64,000 nt of DNA from Candidatus Microsaccharimonas sossegonensis. GTDB lineage: Bacteria > Patescibacteriota > Saccharimonadia > Saccharimonadales > Saccharimonadaceae. The stretch covers positions 541,453-605,452 of the forward strand of contig SCKX01000001.1 in assembly GCA_004100325.1 (NCBI GenBank), read 5' to 3'. A model generated the notes under the pieces. It had not been told where the DNA came from. It worked only from the letters and a program-made list of their open reading frames with translations, and made no database searches. The translations under genes were made by a program, and so were the position numbers. This document shows positions 1-8,432 of this stretch, piece by piece (position 1 is the first letter of the stretch; every line of letters begins with the position of its first letter).

Positions 1-1
1 G

Positions 2-88
2 GTCGATCTCGAGCACGCCAAAGAACTGATTGATCGCCACACGGTCCGCCTCCAAGTCGCCGGACTTCGACGTCACAAACGCAGCTAA
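2..88 (+). CDS. C-terminal end of an unidentified protein (partial)
   Basis: An open frame runs from the left window edge to a TAA at 86-88 and encodes 28 residues ending in LRRHKRS. The basic tail and fairly GC-rich codons suggest real coding sequence, but too little is present to name a family. The frame is absent from the ORF track because its start lies outside the window. Confidence 0.45.
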   Translation, partial: VDLEHAKELIDRHTVRLQVAGLRRHKRS

Positions 89-93
89 GCGTT

Positions 94-210
94 ATCGCGT
101 CACGGTTTTGTTTCCTTGAGGAGGCCACTCTATGTGTAACTTCGTTAGCCCATGGCGTTCGGCTCGCTCTGATGGGGACATCCTCCTCTAGTAAGCAAAG
201 CGGTGACGCT
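94..210. other. Nested inverted repeats around a 19-codon ORF with strong RBS
   Basis: GCGTCAC near 95 is matched by GTGACGC near 204, and inside it GAGGAGG is matched by CCTCCTC, so the segment can fold into one nested hairpin. GAGGAGG is also a strong Shine-Dalgarno seven bases before an ATG that opens a 19-codon ORF (about 131-190, starting MCNFVSPW). The CCTCCTC that would hide the RBS overlaps the end of this ORF. No T-run follows, so a simple terminator is less likely. It may be a small regulatory RNA or leader peptide; nothing confirms expression. Confidence 0.3.
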
Positions 211-216
211 CTCCTG

Positions 217-1164
217 CTATTTCCCTAGTAATGCCCGCACTTCATTGGTGCTTTTGGTATGCATCATTTTTTCACGAAGTTCGGATGCCCCTTCGAAGTT
301 TCGCACATAAATCTTAAAAAATCGTTTTAATGGATCAAACTTTCGAGGTTCGAGTTCCTGACTATATGTATCAAACAAGTCTAGCTGCATGCTTAGCAGC
401 CCCAGTAACTCTTCTTTGTTGTGTTCACGTTTTTCTTTCGCAAACGCAAACGGATCGCTAAAAATCCCACGACCTATCATTATCCCGTCAACACCGTAGG
501 TTTTGACCAATTCCAGCCCATGTTCTCGGTCACGAATATCACCGTTAATCGTGAGTAGTGTGTGCGGTGCAATTGCATCACGCAGTGTCTTAATTTCATG
601 AAGAAGTTCGTAGTGCGCTGGAACTTTGCTCATTTCTTTTCGTGTCCGCAGGTGAACCGTGAGGTTTATGATGTCTTGTTGAAGGATATGCGTCAGCCAT
701 CCGCTCCACTCTTCGGGCTTCACGTCACCCAGTCGTGTTTTGACGCTCACGGGTAGCCCAGATTTTTTAGCCGCGGCAATCAGCTTGGAGGCGAGTTCCG
801 GCGTGCGGATAAGTCCGCTACCTCCACCTGTTTTGACAACATCCTTTGCAGGACAGCCCATGTTGATGTCAATGCCAGCGAACCCCTGCTTGGCCAACCC
901 TTTTGCCATGCATTCAAAATGTTCAGGGTTACTACCCCATATTTGTGCCACTATAGGTTGTTCGTCATCTGTAAATGCTAAACGACCGCGGGTACTGGCG
1001 CGTCCTTTTTCGCTAAAATAACTGGCGGCGTTGGTGAATTCCGTAAAGTAGACATCTGGTCTGCCGGCTGCTTTGACGACATGACGAAATACGACGTCGG
1101 TGACCGCTTCCATCGGAGCCAACGCAAAAAAAGGTTTTGGGAGTTCTTGCCAGAAGTTTTTCAT
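217..1164 (-). CDS. tRNA-dihydrouridine synthase (Dus family)
   Basis: FMN-dependent enzyme that reduces uridines in the D-loop of tRNA. The 315-residue product has the Dus TIM-barrel pattern: [11 protein letters not shown] at the N-terminus, [10 protein letters not shown] with the catalytic cysteine near residue 104, SVKTRLG, and the FMN phosphate-binding stretch [11 protein letters not shown] start at the ATG at 1164 ([13 protein letters not shown]) rather than the track start at 1398, because the 78 extra residues are low-complexity basic sequence overlapping a terminator-like hairpin and another ORF. DusA, DusB or DusC class cannot be assigned from sequence inspection. Confidence 0.92.
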   Translation of the reverse strand: MKNFWQELPKPFFALAPMEAVTDVVFRHVVKAAGRPDVYFTEFTNAASYFSEKGRASTRGRLAFTDDEQPIVAQIWGSNPEHFECMAKGLAKQGFAGIDINMGCPAKDVVKTGGGSGLIRTPELASKLIAAAKKSGLPVSVKTRLGDVKPEEWSGWLTHILQQDIINLTVHLRTRKEMSKVPAHYELLHEIKTLRDAIAPHTLLTINGDIRDREHGLELVKTYGVDGIMIGRGIFSDPFAFAKEKREHNKEELLGLLSMQLDLFDTYSQELEPRKFDPLKRFFKIYVRNFEGASELREKMMHTKSTNEVRALLGK

Positions 1165-1202
1165 CGTTATTATTGTCTCACGGATTAGTTGTAAACTAAA
1201 AA

Positions 1203-1246
1203 CGTCTCTTATCGACCACAAGCTTGTTATGATAAATAAGAGACGC
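1203..1246 (-). terminator. Terminator-like hairpin between the zinc-ribbon ORF and dus
   Basis: CGTCTCTTA and TAAGAGACG form a 9-bp stem. Read on the minus strand, the stem is followed by TTTTT. It lies downstream of the small zinc-ribbon ORF and just upstream of the dus start, so it would end the upstream transcript. Confidence 0.5.
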
Positions 1247-1304
1247 AGAGATAGTGAAATCCTCAGCTTTTTGCGAACGGTTTCCCGAACGGTCTCGCGC
1301 ATGG

Positions 1305-1475
1305 TTAGCGCTTCTGTCCGGTACCGCCGCAAGCGGGGCAAGGTGTCGATCCGATCGATCCACGACCACCAATACCGAGGGTGCCGGTACCGCCGCACCT
1401 GTCACAGGGCTTGTTGCCTCGGGCATGTGCTGCTTCCTTGCGTTTTTCATCCTCAGACTTGAACGTTGTAATCAC
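1305..1475 (-). CDS. Zinc-ribbon microprotein with two CxxCGGTG motifs
   Basis: This frame is not in the ORF track because it lacks an ATG. It encodes a protein-like sequence with two DnaJ-type zinc-binding repeats, CDRCGGTG and CPACGGTG, separated by a Gly-rich stretch, ending GQKR and TAA at 1305-1307. The frame is open upstream to a TGA near 1578. The GTG at 1475 ([13 protein letters not shown]) gives 56 residues. The conserved-looking stretch before it (AIQFHPEKV) suggests the true start may be an unusual codon further up. The paired CxxCxGxG motifs resemble the DnaJ cysteine-rich domain, where four cysteines bind one zinc, but no J domain is present. Function is unknown; an RNA- or chaperone-binding role is a guess. 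Confidence 0.5.
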   Translation of the reverse strand: MITTFKSEDEKRKEAAHARGNKPCDRCGGTGTLGIGGRGSIGSTPCPACGGTGQKR

Positions 1476-1730
1476 CTTCTCAGGGTGGAATTGGATTGCG
1501 GGAATTAGGTTGCAGGAGGCTTCCTGAAAACTATGAAATGTTTCTGACGACGTTGTCAGAAAATCTCAGGTTTTGCAAGAAGCCTCCAGCCTAAAAGCCT
1601 GGAATCTGGACTCCGCCGTACCATGCGTACGGCAAAAGCGGAAGTTTTTTCACATCTCTGTTAATGTGCAGAGACGGTGTAGAATGTAACCACCATTATG
1701 GCTGCTTACGTCCTACCCCACCGATCATGC
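1476..1730 (-). ncRNA. Multi-hairpin structured leader or ncRNA candidate
   Basis: On the minus strand, downstream of a strong promoter, at least four hairpins follow each other. They are an imperfect stem around 1680-1715, a TCTCTG/CAGAGA stem, a perfect GCCGTAC/GTACGGC stem (1615-1633), and a large stem closed by GGAGGCTTC/GAAGCCTCC (1515-1587) that encloses a perfect 8-bp TTTCTGAC/GTCAGAAA hairpin. The large stem ends just before the zinc-ribbon ORF. I could not match it to tmRNA, RNase P RNA, 6S or SRP RNA. It is either a structured 5' leader or an independent ncRNA. Confidence 0.45.
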
Positions 1731-1737
1731 AATAAAT

Positions 1738-1767
1738 ATTATAGCATTTTTTTACCCGTATAGTCAA
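1738..1767 (-). promoter_or_regulatory. Strong sigma70-type promoter for the structured RNA
   Basis: On the minus strand TTGACT (1762-1767) and TATAAT (1738-1743) are 18 bp apart, so transcription should start near 1730 and run towards 1305. Confidence 0.6.
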
Positions 1768-1783
1768 TAGTTCGACAGTGGTT

Positions 1784-4700
1784 CTAGATAGTGCCGTCTA
1801 GTAGGTCTTGTTCGAATTCTAGCAGCCCTTTATAGGAGGATTCATACATGGAAGTATCGGGCAGGTCAAGTTCGATAATATGTTGCCAGACCTTGCCCAC
1901 AAGGGTGGCAAATCGATCTAATTCTGATTGATCAAAATTCAGACGAAGGCTAGCAATTTCGTTGGAACGGTTTGGTTCGACGAATTCCAGGCAGCCTTCA
2001 GTCACCGTATACCCGTGATAGTCGCGTGAATGTTCGACGAGGAGTTTGTAGAATAATAGCTGTTGGCGGTATTTATGAAGCTTGATCTTATCGTATTCGG
2101 CGACGGCACTCCAACTACTGACTGCTTTACCAGTTTTGTAATCTGTGACGATCATCGTTTTGTCAGCTACATTAATATCGGCAATGTCGATCTTCCCCGT
2201 TAGGTGTGCTTCGTCCAAATACACTTCTTGACCACTAAAATTTAGTTCGGATTTTTGGGTCGCCGTGAAGGTGTCGTACTTCTCAGTTAGGAAAGTTTGG
2301 AGTTGCTCACTCCCCTTTTGCACGTAGGTTGTGTAGTCGAGTGGATTCAGCCTTTCCTTTGTAAGGTTGATTTCAAAATCATGGAGAATATCTTCGAGCG
2401 GCTTTTTTTCACCGGTTGCGACTAAGTGAACATGGGCTTGTTGCAAAGTAGCATGAACAGCGGTTCCGAACGAAGCCGCAGGTGATTTTGTGGCTGGGAA
2501 ATGTAATATATGATCAATCAGGAACTTCTGTGGTCCGCCGTGAGTGACATCGAGGAAGCTGTTTAAATGTGTTGCGCTTAACTTGTAGTGTTCAAGCGAC
2601 GGCTGCAAGAGCGTCATTAAATCGGCGCGGGGCACAGCTAATGGCTGGTACCAGGCGAGTTCAGCCGAAGCAAGTTGCGCTTCATTACCCGCTGGTGCAA
2701 TTGCTATAGGGTCTAGCGCAGTGTCGGTCAAAAAACTCGCCAGTAATGTTTGTTTGTCTTTATCGTCCGAATGGCTAAAGCTCATGCGAAGTGTCGTTTT
2801 TGCGCGTGTCATGGCGACATAAAATAACCGAAGGCGTTCATCTATGGAATCACCAACCACCGCGAGCAGCAAGTTTTCCGGATAGTTTACGTTCCGACTC
2901 CCGCCTCTCGCCTTCTCTCCCCATACGTTGTCAACGGCGTTGAAAATATAGATAACCTCAAATTCGAGTCCTTTTGATTTGTGGACAGTCATGAGATTAA
3001 CAGCATTAGAATTGGTCTCGCTTCCATGCGATACCTTCAGCTCTGTTCCGATACGGCGATGAAGCGTCACAAAGGTGAGGTAGGATGCAAGTGTCAGACT
3101 TTCCTGGCTATGGTAGTCACGAAGTTTGGAGCGAATGGTCCTGAGGGCAGCCAGAAAATCGAGGTACTGCGATGGATTGGCGGCAAGCTGTTCTGGGCCA
3201 AAAAAATAATCAAAGAACGGACTGTTTTTCGCTGCTATTGTTGTATCTTCGACCCGACCAATTATGCGATCGATCATCGGTTCGAGCGCGGTAAACGGTG
3301 ACAGTGCGGCCAGCTCAATTAACCAGCTGTGAATATCAATAAAACCCGGGGTGGTCGCCATCACTTCCATCCAATGCTGACGAGTTGAATAAGCCTTTAT
3401 ACTAAGCTGCCATAATTCATGTGGTGATATTCCCCACGCTGGGTGTGCCAGCAGTTCCGGAAGCAGCGCGTTTACTTCGTCGTGGTGACCTTTAGAAATG
3501 GCAATAATCACCGAGGCGAGTTTTTCAAGAACGATAATTGGTGCTTGATCTAGGACATTTTCCTGCCGTTCATATGAGACCGCAATGCCAGCGTGGTGGA
3601 AGTACGGCAGCAAACTTTGAATTTCTTTATGTTGTCGAGTCAGAACGGCAATATTCTGAGGCAAAGTGCCGCTTTTAATTTCTTTTGCAACGCTTTCAAC
3701 GATCCACTGACGTTCGTGATCAATCGTTTTGGCTTCATAGAGTTCAACCAATCCGTTAACGCCTCTATGACCGGTGAGTCGCTTGTCAATATCTTTGTAT
3801 CTATTTTCAAGGCGATCATTTCCTTGCACTATGACGGCACGTCCCTGCGCAATGATCGCATCACCTGAACGGTAATTATCGGTCAATACAATTTTTTGCA
3901 CTGCGGGATAGGAGGTTTGGAACTCTAAAATATTACTGATTTCAGCTCCCTGAAAACTATAAATTGCTTGATCGTCATCACCGACAATCATCAAGTTTGG
4001 TCGGCCTTCGTTGACTGGGTTTGAGGTCAGGTTGCGAAGTATACGAGTCTGCGCCAGGTTCGTATCTTGAAACTCGTCGACCATGATATACAGATATTTT
4101 TCCTGTAAATTGTATCGTAGATCATCGTGATCCTCCATGGCGCGCACGACTTGCAAGATCATGTCGTCGTAATCATACAACCCTTTCTCTTCCATTTTTT
4201 TCAGGTATTCATAGTAAACAAAAACAAGCGCGCGAAACTTCACTATGTATGCACGTGATCGAAAAATATATGCAGCTTTTTCGTTTTTAACGAACCATTT
4301 CTTTTTCCACGCAGTAATTGGTTTTGTCGGGTGGTCTATTTCGGCTTGTTCGAGGGTTGAAGCAAGCCCATCAACAATTGCTCGTATGAGAGGAGTTACC
4401 TCGTAAAGTGTCTGGGTTGTTTCAGCACGTAGTCGTAGTTCAGGAAGAATACTTGCCAACTTTTCTTTGGTTGTTTTATTGACGGACCCAGAAATGTGAG
4501 GAACGATGATACGTTCGGCAAAGTCAATCGCTGCTTCGTTTTCATCCAGCACCGCCAATAGTTCGTCGCTATTAAGGCCACTACGTTTTAATTCGGAGAT
4601 TATCTTTGTGGTATCTGGCTGATGAGTATATTCACCGTTCATCGTGCTGGCAAGTGGATTTTTGTAATCCAGCTCATCGAATATCGAACGAAGAATTTCA

Positions 4701-5059
4701 TAGCGATTGATATCATCAGCCGGTTCAAATGAGGCGCCGCGGTAAAAAAACTCGCGGTTTTGATTAATAACTTCAGTCCCAAAACTATGAAACGTATGGA
4801 TCGAGACTTTATAAGCGTCTTTTCCGATGATGCCCACCAGTCGCTCGCGCATGGCCGTCGCGCCGCTTTCGGTGAAAGTTAAACAAAGAATGTTTTCTGG
4901 CAAGGTGTCGGTTTTCTTTAAAATATGAGCCGTACGTACACTCAGTAACTCTGTTTTACCTGTTCCAGGTCCGGCAATCACCATAACCGGTCCCTCAATC
5001 AGATCGACTGCCTGTTTCTGTGCAGCGTTAAGCTGTTGATACCGTTTCTCAAAATCCAT
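1784..5059 (-). CDS. UvrD/PcrA-type superfamily 1 helicase fused to RecB-like nuclease
   Basis: A 1091-residue ATP-dependent DNA helicase-nuclease, probably acting in recombinational repair or DNA end processing. Walker A GPGTGKTE lies near residue 30, the motif II DEFQDTN near 330, and the motif V-like TVHKSKGLEF near 690. The C-terminal third carries a PD-(D/E)XK nuclease signature: GKIDIADI followed by IVTDYKTGK. The layout resembles AddA/RecB-type single chains and is longer than UvrD or PcrA (about 720 residues). A TATAAT box (5068-5073) lies only 8 nt before the ATG, so the mRNA may be leaderless. No AddB or RecC partner is adjacent. Confidence 0.93.
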   Translation of the reverse strand: MDFEKRYQQLNAAQKQAVDLIEGPVMVIAGPGTGKTELLSVRTAHILKKTDTLPENILCLTFTESGATAMRERLVGIIGKDAYKVSIHTFHSFGTEVINQNREFFYRGASFEPADDINRYEILRSIFDELDYKNPLASTMNGEYTHQPDTTKIISELKRSGLNSDELLAVLDENEAAIDFAERIIVPHISGSVNKTTKEKLASILPELRLRAETTQTLYEVTPLIRAIVDGLASTLEQAEIDHPTKPITAWKKKWFVKNEKAAYIFRSRAYIVKFRALVFVYYEYLKKMEEKGLYDYDDMILQVVRAMEDHDDLRYNLQEKYLYIMVDEFQDTNLAQTRILRNLTSNPVNEGRPNLMIVGDDDQAIYSFQGAEISNILEFQTSYPAVQKIVLTDNYRSGDAIIAQGRAVIVQGNDRLENRYKDIDKRLTGHRGVNGLVELYEAKTIDHERQWIVESVAKEIKSGTLPQNIAVLTRQHKEIQSLLPYFHHAGIAVSYERQENVLDQAPIIVLEKLASVIIAISKGHHDEVNALLPELLAHPAWGISPHELWQLSIKAYSTRQHWMEVMATTPGFIDIHSWLIELAALSPFTALEPMIDRIIGRVEDTTIAAKNSPFFDYFFGPEQLAANPSQYLDFLAALRTIRSKLRDYHSQESLTLASYLTFVTLHRRIGTELKVSHGSETNSNAVNLMTVHKSKGLEFEVIYIFNAVDNVWGEKARGGSRNVNYPENLLLAVVGDSIDERLRLFYVAMTRAKTTLRMSFSHSDDKDKQTLLASFLTDTALDPIAIAPAGNEAQLASAELAWYQPLAVPRADLMTLLQPSLEHYKLSATHLNSFLDVTHGGPQKFLIDHILHFPATKSPAASFGTAVHATLQQAHVHLVATGEKKPLEDILHDFEINLTKERLNPLDYTTYVQKGSEQLQTFLTEKYDTFTATQKSELNFSGQEVYLDEAHLTGKIDIADINVADKTMIVTDYKTGKAVSSWSAVAEYDKIKLHKYRQQLLFYKLLVEHSRDYHGYTVTEGCLEFVEPNRSNEIASLRLNFDQSELDRFATLVGKVWQHIIELDLPDTSMYESSYKGLLEFEQDLLDGTI

Positions 5060-5126
5060 TAAGATTTATTATACCTTACTATACGACTGTTAACAGGCGT
5101 TGCATTTTTTATAACCACTCATTCAT

Positions 5127-5155
5127 TTGTACAGGTACTCAAGAGGTGGTACAAT
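5127..5155 (+). promoter_or_regulatory. Promoter giving a leaderless mRNA for the 162-aa gene
   Basis: TTGTAC (5127-5132) and TACAAT (5150-5155) are 17 bp apart, and the ATG follows six bases after the -10 box, placing the start codon at the expected transcription start. Confidence 0.6.
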
Positions 5156-5161
5156 GACCGC

Positions 5162-5650
5162 ATGAACGACCAGCTCTACCACGACTTCGCGCTGGAGAAG
5201 ACTATTAAAGCCACGTTCGGTGTGACTGCTGAAATTGATACCGTTATTGCCCGGAATTTTCCCGTTAGTCGGACGGCTGAAGCAACACTGTTCTTGACCA
5301 AGAAAAAGCAGCTATTTCTTTACATTGATAGTCAGTCAAAACTGCTGCTTTCGGACGTGCAAAAAATTGTCTCTCGGGTTGGATTAAAGGCTGAACTTTA
5401 TTTGCCGCCCAAAAATCGGCCTCATTACTTTGATGAGGTCGGTACGGAAAAGTTTCGCGATATTTTTCCGGGTCGTGGCCATATCAACCAGCAGGACATT
5501 GCGTTTTATCGCACGCTCAGTCCGTATAGCCCCGCACTTGTTCTGATTACGGAAGTGAAGAAAGGTGCTATCTATCAGTACGATAGCGATAGCTCGGTGC
5601 AGTGGCGACTGAACACCAAGTTTACCTATCGTCGCATCAAGACCAGTTAA
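5162..5650 (+). CDS. Conserved-looking hypothetical protein, 162 aa
   Basis: Soluble mixed alpha/beta protein with no signal peptide or membrane segment and no motif I recognise. It starts MNDQLYHDFALEK, has a basic stretch TKKKQ near residue 47, and ends RRIKTS. It is transcribed alone from its own promoter, converging on the minus-strand gene at 5652, with one base between the stop codons. Good codon structure and a well-placed promoter support expression; function is unknown. Confidence 0.75.
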   Translation: MNDQLYHDFALEKTIKATFGVTAEIDTVIARNFPVSRTAEATLFLTKKKQLFLYIDSQSKLLLSDVQKIVSRVGLKAELYLPPKNRPHYFDEVGTEKFRDIFPGRGHINQQDIAFYRTLSPYSPALVLITEVKKGAIYQYDSDSSVQWRLNTKFTYRRIKTS

Positions 5651-5651
5651 A

Positions 5652-6335
5652 CTACACTTTTTTATCTGGTACATTTGGTGCCGGCGGAGCATTTGGATCG
5701 ACTGGTGTCGTCAATGCAAAGTTTGCTTTTTCTGACAGGCTGACGAGGATTGCTCGAGCTTCAAGTTCACCGAACGTTGTTTTACCTTTTTCTTGTCGCA
5801 TGACGAACAGATAGTTATAAGCTCCAACAATCACGCGCAAAGTGGAAATATCGCTGCTGCTATCAGACTTGGTGTCTTGATTGAAATACGATGGTTTTTT
5901 TGTATATGTTAATTGCACCCATTCAGGGCCCATCACTTCTTTGCTTTTTGCCGATTGGTCGGCTGTATCGTACACATAGGTTTGTAAGGCAAGGCTGTTG
6001 TTGGTAGATGTGCTTGTTTTGAACACATATTCGCAGTTTTCGGCTATTTTACCGGTGTTTGCAACGACGGCCTGTCTTTTTCCATTGGTTAGGGTTGTCA
6101 CTGACGCTCCAAGTGAAGATTGAATTTGTGCGTTTGAGAGTAGTTTACAAGTTTGCAATGACGGTGCTTTGTCGAGAGCGACCATACTGCCGGGAAGTGG
6201 TGCGGTTGCAGGTTGCACGGGACGCTTATTATTTTGAGGAAGAAACACTGCAAAAGCAGCCAAAGCCATGCCTGCTATCATCATGATGAGGAGCAGACTC
6301 ACAAGGATAATTTTTAATCGTTTATTATTTCGCAT
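5652..6335 (-). CDS. Single-pass membrane-anchored extracytoplasmic protein
   Basis: 227 residues: a short basic cytoplasmic tail (MRNNKRLK), one transmembrane helix at about residues 9-33, then a soluble domain predicted outside the membrane, ending in a proline-rich tail (VDPNAPPAPNVPDKKV). A pair of cysteines (TCKLL and ENCEYVF) could form a disulfide. AGGAG lies six bases before the ATG. The gene begins 10 bp after the pilin-FN3 gene and probably shares its transcript, so a role in pilus or envelope function is plausible. No family recognised. Confidence 0.75.
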   Translation of the reverse strand: MRNNKRLKIILVSLLLIMMIAGMALAAFAVFLPQNNKRPVQPATAPLPGSMVALDKAPSLQTCKLLSNAQIQSSLGASVTTLTNGKRQAVVANTGKIAENCEYVFKTSTSTNNSLALQTYVYDTADQSAKSKEVMGPEWVQLTYTKKPSYFNQDTKSDSSSDISTLRVIVGAYNYLFVMRQEKGKTTFGELEARAILVSLSEKANFALTTPVDPNAPPAPNVPDKKV

Positions 6336-6344
6336 TGTATGCTC

Positions 6345-8210
6345 CTAGCTACAGCCCGTACATTTATATGCGCTTATGACATTTATGCCAGCCGACGCGG
6401 ATGCACAACTCAGATAAATATCATATTGTAGGTATACGCCTCCGCCCGAACCACCCTTCCACCTGGTCGAATAGGTTCCGCCAGTTGTTGAAAATGATGT
6501 GCGATATGACAACTGTGACGCGTTGATGGTGACACCGCTTCCGCAGATATTATTCCAATAGGCATTGATGCGTCTGCCACAGAAACCACCACTACAGCCA
6601 TCATCGTCTGCAACCATATAAGGGTTCATACCGGGACGTGTATAAGAAACGCTGTTACTTCCACCGGTATACCCACTGCTGACGGAGCCTTTTATACACC
6701 GTGTATTAACCGATAGTGTCACTCCTTGTCCAGGGGACAGTGCATAACCAACAGACTGATATTGGGTTCCTTCCACCCAACCTCCACCATTAGCGTACCA
6801 ATAGTAGTATGGCATAGTACCACTTGCACACACAGCCTGAGAAGCCGCATACACTGCTGAGCCATCGTTATTACCAGCAACACCATAGGCGGCTGGATTA
6901 TCGATAGTAGTGGTTGCTGCAGCTGAGGCAGATGCAGAACTTGGGGTTGTTCCAGCCAATGCATAGACTCTAAAGTAGTAGGTCGTTCCCTGTGAAAGTC
7001 CACCAACTAAGCTGTTTGTGGCAGTGATACCAGTGATGGTTGAAGAGCCTGAAAAACTGCTATCAAGGCTGTATTCCACGTTGTAGCTTGTTGCGCCTGG
7101 CATTGCATTCCAGCTGACACTTACTTGTGTTGATGAGTAAGTTGTGGCAGCAACTCCGGTTGGTTGATTAGGTGCGGTTGACGCGCTTTGTATGTCTGAC
7201 ATGTCACTTGTGTCTGTACTGGCAACTGCCTGAACACGGAAATAATAGGTATTACCAACACTTAAGCCCGTAGAAACGTAGGAAGTTGTCGTCAGATTTG
7301 CATAGGTGCTAGTACCTGATGAAAAATTACTTGATGTTGATCTTTGTAAAGTGTACGTTGTTGAAGCATCAGCATTGGAAGCCGCAGTCCAGCTAGCAGT
7401 AATCGTTGAAGTATTGTTGACCGTAAGGGTAAGCACAGGCTTCCCTAGGTGAAGCGTAGTGACTGCGGCGGTGTTCGATGGATCGCTTTGTCCAGCGACT
7501 GCGACGGCTTGAACTTTATAAAAATAGTTTGTATTAGGAGTAAGGTTCGTGACGATATACGAATTAGTCGACGTGGTATAGGTTTGTACGTTAGTGGTAA
7601 ATCCAAGGTCTTTTGACTGTGTAACGAGGTAACTTCCGGCATTAGGGATGGCATTCCAGGTAAGATTCACTGTGGTATAGGTTGGGCTTGTGCCAGTCAA
7701 GGCGATTTTCCCAGAGGTATTGATATCCGTATTGCGACGGCCTTTAATTGATTGTATTGTTCCGCTTTCTTCATCTTTATATTGCAACTCGAAACTGATA
7801 CAGGAGGTACCAGCAGATGGGTCGGTACACGTGCTACTCCCGTCGCCAACATAGCCAAATAAATCGTTGGAACTTGTTGTTATGGCACCGCAGGTGATAG
7901 AATTTGCACCGACCGATGCGGTTGGAGTCCGTAAAGCACCCGCATCAATTCCTTTCAATGTTGATGAGGAAACACCGCCCGGAGATTGTGTCAGCGCTTT
8001 ACAACTTGGGTACTCACCGTTTGCGTCATAGTATTTTTCCAACGCTTCAGCAATAACGGTTACATTTGACACCCTGCGTGTATCACGGGTTTGCGCCTGA
8101 TAACGACTAAAGCCTATGGTGGTAATGGTCGCTAGAATGCCGATCACCGCGATCACGACAATAAGCTCGATAAGAGTAAAGCCCCTGCTACGTCCAATCA
8201 CGCGGTTCAT
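6345..8210 (-). CDS. Type IV pilin-like protein with fibronectin type III repeats
   Basis: The N-terminus MNRVIGRSRG/FTLIELIVVIAVIG is a class III prepilin signal: basic leader, cleavage after Gly10, Phe+1 and Glu+5, then the hydrophobic helix. A pseudopilin head (ALEKYYDANGEYP) follows. From about residue 180 come three fibronectin III-like modules with repeated TxYYFRVxAxA strands, then a C-terminal Gly/Ser/Cys-rich domain. At 621 residues it is four times the size of ordinary pilins. I start at 8210, not 8285, because a TTTACA-17-TACAAT promoter ends six bases before this ATG. It is likely a surface or minor pilin with adhesive FN3 domains, suited to host-cell attachment. Confidence 0.88.
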   Translation of the reverse strand: MNRVIGRSRGFTLIELIVVIAVIGILATITTIGFSRYQAQTRDTRRVSNVTVIAEALEKYYDANGEYPSCKALTQSPGGVSSSTLKGIDAGALRTPTASVGANSITCGAITTSSNDLFGYVGDGSSTCTDPSAGTSCISFELQYKDEESGTIQSIKGRRNTDINTSGKIALTGTSPTYTTVNLTWNAIPNAGSYLVTQSKDLGFTTNVQTYTTSTNSYIVTNLTPNTNYFYKVQAVAVAGQSDPSNTAAVTTLHLGKPVLTLTVNNTSTITASWTAASNADASTTYTLQRSTSSNFSSGTSTYANLTTTSYVSTGLSVGNTYYFRVQAVASTDTSDMSDIQSASTAPNQPTGVAATTYSSTQVSVSWNAMPGATSYNVEYSLDSSFSGSSTITGITATNSLVGGLSQGTTYYFRVYALAGTTPSSASASAAATTTIDNPAAYGVAGNNDGSAVYAASQAVCASGTMPYYYWYANGGGWVEGTQYQSVGYALSPGQGVTLSVNTRCIKGSVSSGYTGGSNSVSYTRPGMNPYMVADDDGCSGGFCGRRINAYWNNICGSGVTINASQLSYRTSFSTTGGTYSTRWKGGSGGGVYLQYDIYLSCASASAGINVISAYKCTGCS

Positions 8211-8216
8211 AGCGCT

Positions 8217-8245
8217 ATTGTAGCAAGCATAAGCAGGGTTGTAAA
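8217..8245 (-). promoter_or_regulatory. Promoter for the pilin-FN3 gene
   Basis: On the minus strand TTTACA (8240-8245) and TACAAT (8217-8222) are exactly 17 bp apart and end six bases before the ATG at 8210. This decides the start and implies a leaderless mRNA. Confidence 0.6.
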
Positions 8246-8345
8246 CGAAGATATAAAGCGAATTATCGAGCGCGAAGGCTATCAATCTTCTTTAATTATG
8301 GTAAAATAATGAAGTTCTTTCCACGAATCAAAACAAGAATACTAT

Positions 8346-8420
8346 TGGGGATTCGCCAAGTGGTAAGGCATCGGCTTTTGGTGCCGACATTCGGGGGTTC
8401 GAATCCCTCATCCCCAGCCA
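8346..8420 (+). tRNA. tRNA-Gln (anticodon TTG), CCA encoded
   Basis: Full cloverleaf: acceptor TGGGGAT/ATCCCCA, D-arm, anticodon stem TCGGC/GCCGA with loop TTTTGGT (anticodon TTG, reads CAA), T-arm GGGGGTTCGAATCCCTC, discriminator G and an encoded CCA at 8418-8420. The T-G start is typical of tRNA-Gln. Confidence 0.96.
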
Positions 8421-8432
8421 AATTTATTACAT

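Noticed and set aside
335-360. T-loop-like GGTTCGAGTTCC suggesting a tRNA
   Set aside because: Lies inside the dus coding frame with no matching acceptor or D-arm.
1196-1508. ORFs in three other frames (120, 84 and 84 aa)
   Set aside because: They are shadows of the zinc-ribbon frame and the dus leader, with low-complexity Arg/Ser composition and no family motifs.
1476-1730. tmRNA, RNase P RNA, 6S RNA or SRP RNA
   Set aside because: AAGCAGCC near 1700 recalls the SRP RNA core, but the GGAA tetraloop context is absent. There is no tag ORF or TTCGA-containing tRNA-like end for tmRNA, and no GAGGAAAGTCC for RNase P.
8211-8285. Longer start for the pilin-FN3 gene
   Set aside because: The extra residues overlap the promoter and would bury the prepilin signal 25 residues inside the protein.
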